Shown here: piece after piece, positions 33,253 to 40,344 of the stretch
Numbering within the stretch: the first letter of the stretch is position 1
Layout of the letters: every line of letters starts with the position of its first letter
NCBI RefSeq assembly: GCF_040207125.1
Contig: NZ_CP157940.1
Coordinates: 3,782,001 to 3,846,000 of the forward strand
DNA: 64,000 nt
Source: Lacrimispora sp. BS-2
Lineage (GTDB): Bacteria; Bacillota; Clostridia; Lachnospirales; Lachnospiraceae
Direction: 5' to 3'
Made by a program: the position numbers and the translations under genes
The notes under the pieces: model-generated
Told to the model about the DNA's origin: nothing
What the model saw: only the letters and a program-made list of their open reading frames with translations
The model's database searches: none

Positions 33253-35088
33253 ATGGAACAGTACAGGATTGCAAAGCATGAGATGGGAACCTATCCTATG
33301 GGGCTATCAAAGGTATCCGGCGGAATCCGCCTGTGTGTGGCTGCAGAAGGAGAGGAATGCAGGGTCCTTATTTTTAAGGCAGGAGAGGAAACGCCGGTCC
33401 AGACCCTTTCCTTTCCGGCAGAGTTAAGAAAAGGCGATGTATGGAGCATGACTGTTCTGGGAGAGGATTTTGACAATCTGGAATACTGCTATGAAATCGA
33501 TGGAAAACTGTTTTCTGATCCTTATGGAAAGCGTTTTACCGGACGGGAGGTATGGGGGGATTTTGAACGTGCGTCAACCCTTTTAAGAACTCCCATTGAG
33601 TTTGTTGATTTTGACTGGGAAGAAGACAAGCTTCCTCAGATCCCATATGAGGACAGTATCATATACAGGCTCCATAACCGGGGGTTTACAAAGCATACCT
33701 CTTCCAAAGTAAAGCATAAAGGAACCTTTGATGGCATACGGGAGAAGATTCCTTACTTAAAAGAGCTGGGTATTACGGCGGTGGAGCTGATGCCGGTAAA
33801 TGAGTTTTCCGAGGTCATCATGGAGGAGCATGTGTATGGAAGTCCTTTTGGTGTGGATAAACCTGTTGGGAAATTGAATTATTGGGGATATACCTCAGGC
33901 TGTTATTTTGCTCCTAAGGCTTCTTACGCCTTCAAAAAGAATCCGGCTGTGGAGTTCAAAAGCCTTGTAAAGGCTCTTCACAAGGAGGGGCTGGAATTGA
34001 TTGTGGAGCTTTTCTTTACCGGAAAGGAACCGCCTTCTTTGGTTCTTGATGCGGTCCGGTTCTGGGCGGATGAATTTCATGTGGACGGGATTCACCTGGT
34101 GGGGACCCTTCCCTTAGACCTCCCCCGCAGGGATCCTTATTTAAGCCGCATCAAGCTATTTGCCATATCCTGGGATATGGCCTTTGAAGGTAAGATTAAG
34201 CACTTAGGTGAGTATAATGACGGTTTTCTGGTGGATATGCGCCGGGTGCTAAAAGGGGACGAGGAACAGATGAATAACCTTGCCTTCCGTACCAGGAGAA
34301 ATCCGGCGGGGTACGGCGTCATCAATTATATGGCCAATACCAACGGGTTTTCCATGATGGATATGGTGTCCTATGATACCAGACATAATGAGAAAAACGG
34401 AGAGAAGAACCATGATGGCAGTCCCTATAATTATTCCTGGAACTGCGGAGTCGAGGGTCCCACAAAGCGGAAAAAGGTGATGGAGCTTCGGAAAAAACAG
34501 CTGCGCAACGCATTCCTGCTTTTGTTTCTCAGCCAGGGAACGCCCCTTATTATGGCTGGAGATGAGTTCGGCAATTCCCAGTCAGGCAATAATAATGCAT
34601 ATTGCCAGGATAATGAGGTGTCGTGGTTAAACTGGAATCTGGTCAGGACCAACCGGGATCTCCTGGAGTTTGTAAAGGCGGTGATCGCCTTTCGAAAAGC
34701 GCATCCGGTGTTCCATATGCCAAAGGAGCCAAGGATCATGGATTATCTGGCATGCGGACTTCCGGATGTTTCTTATCATGGAGTAAAGGCATGGTGCCCG
34801 GAATTTGATAATTTCCGGCGCCAGCTTGGAATCTTTTACTGCGGGGAATATGGAAGAAAACCGGATGGAACTGCTGATGATAACTTTTATGTGGCTTATA
34901 ACATGCACTGGGAGCTTCATGAATTTGATCTTCCCAATCTGCCTAAGAAGGAACAATGGCATGTGGTCTTTCGTACGGATAAAGGAGAAGTAAACGGCAT
35001 GTACCCGGAAGGAAAGGAGCCTGCAGCAGAAGGTAAACGGTTTCTGGTTCCGCCAAGGTCCATTGTGGTGCTTATGGGAAAGAAATGA
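33253..35088 (+). CDS. GH13 debranching-enzyme homologue without catalytic residues
   Basis: A 611-residue protein with a CBM48-like N-terminus (about 1-110), a GH13 barrel and a C-terminal beta domain, as in isoamylase/GlgX. The four GH13 regions can be found by flanks but the key residues are changed. Region I has LIVELFFTG for DVVYNH. Region II has VDGIHLVG, so Arg is His281 and the nucleophile Asp is Val283. Region III has FAISWD, with Ile305 where Glu should be. Region IV has ANTNGF, with Asn364 for the HD pair. The neighbouring substrate-loop sequence (HNEKNGEKNHDG) is well kept. It is therefore probably a carbohydrate-binding pseudoenzyme, not an active hydrolase. Confidence 0.82.
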   Translation: MEQYRIAKHEMGTYPMGLSKVSGGIRLCVAAEGEECRVLIFKAGEETPVQTLSFPAELRKGDVWSMTVLGEDFDNLEYCYEIDGKLFSDPYGKRFTGREVWGDFERASTLLRTPIEFVDFDWEEDKLPQIPYEDSIIYRLHNRGFTKHTSSKVKHKGTFDGIREKIPYLKELGITAVELMPVNEFSEVIMEEHVYGSPFGVDKPVGKLNYWGYTSGCYFAPKASYAFKKNPAVEFKSLVKALHKEGLELIVELFFTGKEPPSLVLDAVRFWADEFHVDGIHLVGTLPLDLPRRDPYLSRIKLFAISWDMAFEGKIKHLGEYNDGFLVDMRRVLKGDEEQMNNLAFRTRRNPAGYGVINYMANTNGFSMMDMVSYDTRHNEKNGEKNHDGSPYNYSWNCGVEGPTKRKKVMELRKKQLRNAFLLLFLSQGTPLIMAGDEFGNSQSGNNNAYCQDNEVSWLNWNLVRTNRDLLEFVKAVIAFRKAHPVFHMPKEPRIMDYLACGLPDVSYHGVKAWCPEFDNFRRQLGIFYCGEYGRKPDGTADDNFYVAYNMHWELHEFDLPNLPKKEQWHVVFRTDKGEVNGMYPEGKEPAAEGKRFLVPPRSIVVLMGKK

Positions 35089-35298
35089 TCCGTGGTATTT
35101 GAAAAGTCAATTTACGGTTATAATGTTTTTGAGGGCAATCGATCAGATTGTCCTCATTTTTTTGTATTATCAGCTGCAGCTATATGCTATGAGATCTTTT
35201 TGCTGTAGCTGGTTGTATTTGTTTTTTATATCTGACATGAGCACTTTTTTGTTTGTTTTTAAAAGACAAAATCAGGTACTAATAAATATGGAAAAATA

Positions 35299-35502
35299 AT
35301 GCTCAATTATAATAATTACAGAAAATTGTTTGAACACGCAGCAGTTTCCGGCAGCATCAAACGGCTCCGTGAACGCCGTACTCTTCCCGCCAACATGGCG
35401 GATATAAGGCATAAGATAGAAGAAAATCCGTGAGCGCCTCAGTATATTTTTACGGAAATGAGCGTTGGGTACCGGATGGTGGAGGAATTGGAGGAAGGGT
35501 AA
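35299..35502 (+). pseudogene. C-terminal relic of a KdpE-like response regulator
   Basis: One frame reads MADIRHKIEENP, a TGA stop (35431-35433), then APQYIFTEMSVGYRMVEELE. This matches the end of the winged-helix domain of OmpR/KdpE-type regulators (HxR-KIEENP, PRYI-T-x-GVGYRM). The stop replaces a residue in the middle of the domain. The receiver domain is absent, and the first 31 codons (from MLNYNN) are not recognised. Confidence 0.55.
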
Positions 35503-35509
35503 AAGAAAT

Positions 35510-35552
35510 AAGCCGGCAAAGAGGCCATGATATGTCCTGTTTGCCGGCTTTT
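35510..35552 (-). terminator. Terminator of luxS, symmetric
   Basis: AAGCCGGCAAA (35510-35520) pairs perfectly with TTTGCCGGCTT (35540-35550), with AT-rich flanks. It lies 30 bp past the luxS stop. Confidence 0.7.
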
Positions 35553-35581
35553 ACCAAATAATCAGTTTCATAACCTGGCCT

Positions 35582-36064
35582 TTAGTCCTCAGGATAGATA
35601 AGCTGGTCGTCATCGATTCCGTACAGCACAGAATCAAGGAATTTTCCAGCCAGGTATTTTGCCATTCCAAGGTTCATGTCCAGGTAATTGCCGCAGTCTT
35701 TTGCGGCTGCGCCTGGTACCTCGCCTTCAAAATCCCGGATGAATTCATACATTTCTGTGATCAACGGAACAATGTCCCTGGACTTGTAATCACCGGACAG
35801 CAGAAGGTAAAAACCGGTGCGGCAGCCCATGGGGCCAAAGTACAGGATTCGGGAAGCAAAGAAGTCATGGTTGCGCAGGTAAGTGGCTCCCAGATGTTCA
35901 ATGGTGTGGATTTCCGCTGTATTCATAACAGGCTCAAAATTGGGGCGGGTCATGCGGATATCAAAGGTGGTAATGACAGAGTCCCCGGCCTGATCCCTGC
36001 GGGAGACATAGATGCCTGGAAGAAGTTTTAAATGGTCGATGGTAAAGCTTGTTATTTTTTCCAT
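35582..36064 (-). CDS. luxS: S-ribosylhomocysteine lyase
   Basis: A 160-residue enzyme that splits S-ribosylhomocysteine into homocysteine and DPD, the AI-2 precursor. The metal site is HTIEHLGATYLRNH (HxxEH) plus Cys in GPMGCRTGFYL. The start at MEKITSF (complement of 36062-36064) is conserved in the family. The upstream ATG codons lie within or next to the AAAGGAC site. A TTGCAG-17-TATAAT promoter precedes it. It is a single gene with a terminator on its 3' side. Confidence 0.95.
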   Translation of the reverse strand: MEKITSFTIDHLKLLPGIYVSRRDQAGDSVITTFDIRMTRPNFEPVMNTAEIHTIEHLGATYLRNHDFFASRILYFGPMGCRTGFYLLLSGDYKSRDIVPLITEMYEFIRDFEGEVPGAAAKDCGNYLDMNLGMAKYLAGKFLDSVLYGIDDDQLIYPED

Positions 36065-36127
36065 GGTTATCATGTCCTTTCTTAACATGGTTGCTTACAA
36101 TTTGCGGGCTGCTTATCCCATAATGAA

Positions 36128-36156
36128 ATTATAATAAAAAAAACGTTCCCCTGCAA
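36128..36156 (-). promoter_or_regulatory. Promoter of luxS
   Basis: On the minus strand TTGCAG (complement of 36151-36156) and TATAAT (complement of 36128-36133) are 17 bp apart. Confidence 0.65.
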
Positions 36157-36212
36157 TAGGAAACAAATGATGAATCTATCCGTCGTTTGCCGTAGAAAAA
36201 TCAGTAAAGCGG

Positions 36213-36267
36213 TTGACAATAACCATTTCTAATAATATAATGTAAAAAAGTTAGTGACAACTAACTT
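36213..36267 (+). promoter_or_regulatory. Promoter and palindromic operator of the siderophore operon
   Basis: Consensus TTGACA (36213-36218), 17 bp, TATAAT (36236-36241). Right at the expected start lies AAGTTAGTGACAACTAACTT (36248-36267), a perfect inverted repeat with 8-bp arms and a 4-bp centre. A repressor bound here would block transcription. The TTAG/CTAA arms recall DtxR/IdeR-type iron operators, in keeping with iron transport; that assignment is inference. Confidence 0.7.
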
Positions 36268-36294
36268 AATAAATTTTTTTGACGAGGAGATGAA

Positions 36295-37326
36295 ATGAAA
36301 AAAAACAATGTATTAAAAACAACAGTCATTATGGCAGCAGCCGTTTTAATGATGACAGCCTGCTCAAGTCCAGGCACAACAACTAATGAAACCATTGAGA
36401 CCGCTGAAACCACTGCAGCTGCTAAGAGTGAAGAAGCTTTAACGGTTGAAATCAAAGATATTCATGGTCTGGTTACAGTCCCTGTAAATCCTCAAAAGGT
36501 AATTTCTCTGGATAATAGAACTTATGAGACGCTATCAGACTGGGGAATTGAATTAGTCGCTGCTCCAAAGGGTGTAATGCCCGCGGGCTCCCCATATGTA
36601 GCCGATGAGTCTGTTCTGGATATCGGAAATCACCGCGAACCGAATCTTGAGATTATAGCGGCGGCTGACCCTGACCTCGTAATTGTCGGTCAAAGATTTG
36701 CGTCCTATTATGAAGAAATAAAAAAATTAGTACCAAATGCAGCTGTTATTGATTTAAATTTTGATGTTTCCGAGGAAGCGGAAACACCTGGAGAAAACTT
36801 AGTAAACGGACTTAAGGATTCTACCATTGCACTTGGAAAAATTTTTGATAAAAATAAAGAAGCGGAACAATTGACAGCTGACTTTGATCAGGCGATCGAA
36901 GCTGTCAAATCTGCATATAACGGAACGGATACCATTATGAGTGTTGTGGTTTCCGGTGGAAATATTGGTTTTTCAGCTCCTCATTCCGGCCGTGTTTGGG
37001 GGCCCATGTATGAGGTGTTCGGATGGGTTCCGGCATTAGATATTGACAATACGACTTCCGATCATCAAGGGGATGATATTTCTGTTGAAGCGATTGCACA
37101 GAGTAATCCGGATTGGATTTTCGTATTAGACCGTGATGCCGCAGTATCTTCTACAACTGATGCAGTTCCTGCTCAGGACGTTATCGATCAATCACCTGCT
37201 CTTCAAAACGTAACTGCTGTTACTGAAGGACATATCGTTTATGCACCAGCTGATACTTACACAAATGAATCCATACAAACCTATCTGGAGTTATTTGGAG
37301 ACCTTGCAAAGGTTTTGGCTGAATAG
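36295..37326 (+). CDS. Siderophore ABC transporter substrate-binding lipoprotein
   Basis: A 343-residue protein with lipobox MMTAC (Cys23) and a Thr/Glu linker. The fold is that of FepB/BtuF-type binding proteins: NPQKVISLDNRTYETLSDWG, AAADPDLVIVGQR and NPDWIFVLDRD. It most resembles the petrobactin/catechol binders FatB and YclQ. RBS GAGGAGATG. It is first in a four-gene operon with two permeases and an ATPase. Base composition is more AT-rich than that of the flanking genes. Confidence 0.9.
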   Translation: MKKNNVLKTTVIMAAAVLMMTACSSPGTTTNETIETAETTAAAKSEEALTVEIKDIHGLVTVPVNPQKVISLDNRTYETLSDWGIELVAAPKGVMPAGSPYVADESVLDIGNHREPNLEIIAAADPDLVIVGQRFASYYEEIKKLVPNAAVIDLNFDVSEEAETPGENLVNGLKDSTIALGKIFDKNKEAEQLTADFDQAIEAVKSAYNGTDTIMSVVVSGGNIGFSAPHSGRVWGPMYEVFGWVPALDIDNTTSDHQGDDISVEAIAQSNPDWIFVLDRDAAVSSTTDAVPAQDVIDQSPALQNVTAVTEGHIVYAPADTYTNESIQTYLELFGDLAKVLAE

Positions 37327-37348
37327 GATATAGGAGTATAGTATAGTT

Positions 37349-38359
37349 TTGAAAAATACAGCGAAAAAAATGATTGGGGCTGGGAATTCTCAGCCCCAAC
37401 GTTATTATTACAATAAGAAATGGACAAAACCTTTTATAGTAGCAATTATGGTTGTTATTATTTTAGGTATTATATCACTGTTTACCGGAGCTTATGATAT
37501 ACAGGGCCAAGCGGATGGAAGGGATATGTTTTTCATAACGCGGGTACCCAGGACAGCTGCACTCATGCTTACCGGAGCTGCAATGTCAATGTCAGGACTG
37601 GTCATGCAGCTTATTACACAAAATCGTTTGGTTGAACCTACTACAATAGGGACGATTGAATGGTCGGGTTTGGGACTTCTTATTGTCTATCTATTATTTC
37701 CGGCACCAACTTTAGTTTTAAGAATGACCGGGGCAATCGTGTTTTCTTTTATAGGAACTATGATCTTCTTTTTGTTTTTAAGAAGAGTGAAACTTCGTTC
37801 GTCTTTGATTGTCCCGATCATTGGAATGATGCTTGGAGCAGTTATTTCTGCATTTTCTACTTTTATAGGACTTACCTTCCAAATGACGCAAAATATTGAA
37901 AGCTGGTTTGTAGGTTCGTTTGCAGCCGTTCAAATCGGAAGATACGAATATTTATGGCTGATTATTATAGTTACCGGTCTTATTTTTATTTGTGCTGATA
38001 AGTTGACGTTAGCCGGTCTGGGGGAAGATGTTGCTACAAGTCTTGGAGTAAATTATAATAAGATCATTATTTTGGGGACCGGCCTTATTTCTTTTGCAGT
38101 TGGAATTGTAACAGCTGTTATTGGAAATTTACCTTTCTTAGGCTTGATTGTACCCAATATTGTTTCCATGTACAGAGGAGATGATCTTAGGAGTAATCTG
38201 CCTTGGGTATGTGTGCTGGGAATGGGGGTAATAACTCTTTGTGACATAATTTCCCGAACAATTATAATGCCCTTTGAAGTACCTGTCTCTTTGATTCTCG
38301 GAACAGTGGGGTCAATTGTATTTATTGTTATCTTATTGAGGCAAAGGAGGCTAAGATGA
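37349..38359 (+). CDS. Siderophore ABC transporter permease 1 (FecCD type)
   Basis: A 336-residue permease with eight to ten helices. It has RVPRTAALMLTGAAMSMSGL and NLPFLGLIVPNIVSMYRG, FecCD family hallmarks. The start is a TTG at 37349 (an ATG lies 21 bases further in without a ribosome site). It resembles YclN/FatD. The next permease starts 4 bp inside its end. Confidence 0.9.
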   Translation: MKNTAKKMIGAGNSQPQRYYYNKKWTKPFIVAIMVVIILGIISLFTGAYDIQGQADGRDMFFITRVPRTAALMLTGAAMSMSGLVMQLITQNRLVEPTTIGTIEWSGLGLLIVYLLFPAPTLVLRMTGAIVFSFIGTMIFFLFLRRVKLRSSLIVPIIGMMLGAVISAFSTFIGLTFQMTQNIESWFVGSFAAVQIGRYEYLWLIIIVTGLIFICADKLTLAGLGEDVATSLGVNYNKIIILGTGLISFAVGIVTAVIGNLPFLGLIVPNIVSMYRGDDLRSNLPWVCVLGMGVITLCDIISRTIIMPFEVPVSLILGTVGSIVFIVILLRQRRLR

Positions 38360-39396
38360 ACGGAATAGAATACAATACCGGCCTTCATCAGGAACACAGA
38401 TCAGCGAGAGCTTTTCGTTCTAAGAAAGAAGAAAAAAAATATTGGATTTTGCTGATCACATTGCTTGTTTTGGGTGTTTTTGCTTCCTATGGACTTTTGG
38501 TTTATAATAATCCGGTTCCAATTGATTCCCCTTCTTTTCTCCCGGTTGTCAGAAGAAGGATGTTCGCTCTTACGGCAATGATCATTTCTGCAGTTTGTCA
38601 GAGTTTATCCACAGTCACTTTCCAATCGATTACCAGTAACAGGATTATAACCCCTTCCCTTTTAGGCTTTGAAGCACTTTACTCAACCATTCATACCGGT
38701 ACCATATTTTTCTTTGGTGCCAGTGCCTTTATAAATTTTAGTGGGATTGGATCCTTTGTATTTCAGGTTGTTGTTATGGTCCTTATGTGCCTGGTCCTTT
38801 ATGGCTGGCTGCTTTCCGGAAAGTATGGAAATTTACAGCTTATGCTTTTGGTTGGCGTTATTATGGGAACCGGGCTGAAGTCATTATCATCTTTTATGAG
38901 AAGACTTCTTGCACCGTCAGAATTTGATATTTTACAGGCAAGATTGTTTGGCTCTGTCAACAATGCGGATCCGGAATATTTTCCTCTTGCAATTCCGGTA
39001 GTAATAATAGCGGCACTGCTTCTTCTTGCTTATTCTAAGAAGTTAAATGTTGTGTCACTTGGAAAGGATTGCTCTACTTCTTTGGGTGTCAAACATCAGG
39101 TTCATGTAATTTATGCTTTGATTTTAGTTTCTGTTTTGATGTCGGTTTCTACGGCTTTGGTTGGACCGCTTACTTTTTATGGATTTTTAGTTGCAACTTT
39201 GAGTTATCAAGCGGCTCCAACATATGATCACAGATATATTTTTCCAATGGCTCTTGCGATTGGATTTTTGATAATAACAGGTGCTTACTTTTTTATGTAC
39301 CATATATTCAGGGCTCAAGGAGTCGTTTCAGTTATTATCGAGATGTTTGGCGGAATAGCATTTTTAATCGTGATTTTAAGGAAAGGTACCTTATGA
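38356..39396 (+). CDS. Siderophore ABC transporter permease 2 (FecCD type)
   Basis: A 346-residue permease beginning in an ATGA overlap. RRRMFALTAMIISAVCQSLS and GPLTFYGFLVATLSYQ mark it as the partner (YclO/FatC-like). Its N-terminal 30 residues are polar and highly charged. It pairs with permease 1 as a heterodimer. Confidence 0.9.
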   Translation: MNGIEYNTGLHQEHRSARAFRSKKEEKKYWILLITLLVLGVFASYGLLVYNNPVPIDSPSFLPVVRRRMFALTAMIISAVCQSLSTVTFQSITSNRIITPSLLGFEALYSTIHTGTIFFFGASAFINFSGIGSFVFQVVVMVLMCLVLYGWLLSGKYGNLQLMLLVGVIMGTGLKSLSSFMRRLLAPSEFDILQARLFGSVNNADPEYFPLAIPVVIIAALLLLAYSKKLNVVSLGKDCSTSLGVKHQVHVIYALILVSVLMSVSTALVGPLTFYGFLVATLSYQAAPTYDHRYIFPMALAIGFLIITGAYFFMYHIFRAQGVVSVIIEMFGGIAFLIVILRKGTL

Positions 39397-40142
39397 TAAT
39401 AATAGATAATGCCAGAAAGTCGTATGATGAGGTAGAAATAGGACCTTTGGATATTAAAATACCAAAAGCAGGTCTCACTTCTTTAATCGGACCTAATGGT
39501 GCTGGAAAATCCACCACACTTTTGATGATTGGAAGACTTTTGAATATGGAAGAAGGCCATATTAAGGTGGCAGATATGGATGTTACTGAATCGAAATCAG
39601 AGGACTTGGCAAAAGTTCTGACTATTTTGCGGCAGGAAAATCATTTTGTAACGAGGCTTACTGTCAGGCAGCTGGCTGGATTTGGCCGTTTTCCTTATTC
39701 AAAAGGAAGATTAACGAAAGAGGATGAGGTCATTATTTCTAAATATATTGATTTTTTAGAACTGACTGATTTGGAAAACAGATATTTGGATGAGCTTTCC
39801 GGCGGCCAAAGGCAAAGGGCATATGTGGCAATGGTTTTGTGTCAGGAGACGGAATATGTACTTTTGGACGAACCTTTGAACAATCTTGACGTTGCCCGTT
39901 CTGTTCAGATGATGGAGCATTTGAAGCATGCGGCCAATGAATTTGGAAGAACAATTGTGGCTGTTATGCATGATATTAATTTTGCAGCCAAATATTCTGA
40001 TCGGATCTGTGCCATGAAAAACGGACGAATTGCCGCTTTTGGTACGGTAGATCAGATTATGGATTCAAAGGTTTTGACCGATATTTTTGAAACGAAAATA
40101 GAAATCATCGATGGGCCCTATGGGCCAATAGCAATTTATTAA
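39393..40142 (+). CDS. Siderophore ABC transporter ATPase
   Basis: A 249-residue ATPase starting 4 bp within the previous gene. Walker A GPNGAGKST, signature LSGGQRQRAYVAM, Walker B YVLLDEPLNNLD, and MHDINFAAKYSDR. It is of the YclP/FecE type. It ends the iron-siderophore operon. No obvious terminator precedes the structured repeat that follows. Confidence 0.93.
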   Translation: MIIIDNARKSYDEVEIGPLDIKIPKAGLTSLIGPNGAGKSTTLLMIGRLLNMEEGHIKVADMDVTESKSEDLAKVLTILRQENHFVTRLTVRQLAGFGRFPYSKGRLTKEDEVIISKYIDFLELTDLENRYLDELSGGQRQRAYVAMVLCQETEYVLLDEPLNNLDVARSVQMMEHLKHAANEFGRTIVAVMHDINFAAKYSDRICAMKNGRIAAFGTVDQIMDSKVLTDIFETKIEIIDGPYGPIAIY

Positions 40143-40226
40143 GTTAATGCCTGCTATCCGGTCCATGTCAATAGCAAGCTAAAATCATTCATGAAATTCA
40201 CTACCTGTCTCATAACATAGTATAGG

Positions 40227-40318
40227 TTATCAGAAATCGATGTTCAGATTTCTGATAAAAGGCAGCGTTCTTTGCTGCCGTCCATCCGATTATCGGAAGC
40301 AGTTTCAGCCTCCGGTAA
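40227..40318. repeat. Structured intergenic repeat, copy 1 (three hairpins)
   Basis: Three stems in a row. Hairpin B: TTATCAGAAATC (40227-40238) with GATTTCTGATAA (40247-40258), 12 bp. Hairpin C: GGCAGC (40261-40266) with GCTGCC (40274-40279). Hairpin A: TTATCGGAAGC (40290-40300) with GCCTCCGGTAA (40308-40318). The same order B-C-A occurs at 56232-56323 with sequence changes that keep pairing. It lies just before the P-type ATPase gene (start 40345). Confidence 0.6.
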
Positions 40319-40344
40319 TATAGGAAACAGGAAGGAGCGTCAGA

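Larger units (their letters stand above)
35089..35581. other. Intergenic region between GH13 homologue and luxS
   Basis: About 490 bp. It has AT-rich spacer (35089-35298), a response-regulator relic (35299-35502) and a terminator (35510-35552). No intact gene was found. Confidence 0.5.

Noticed and set aside
35063..35299. A 78-codon frame after the GH13 homologue
   Set aside because: It begins inside the GH13 gene in another frame and is composed of AT-rich spacer; the hydrophobicity comes from T-rich sequence.
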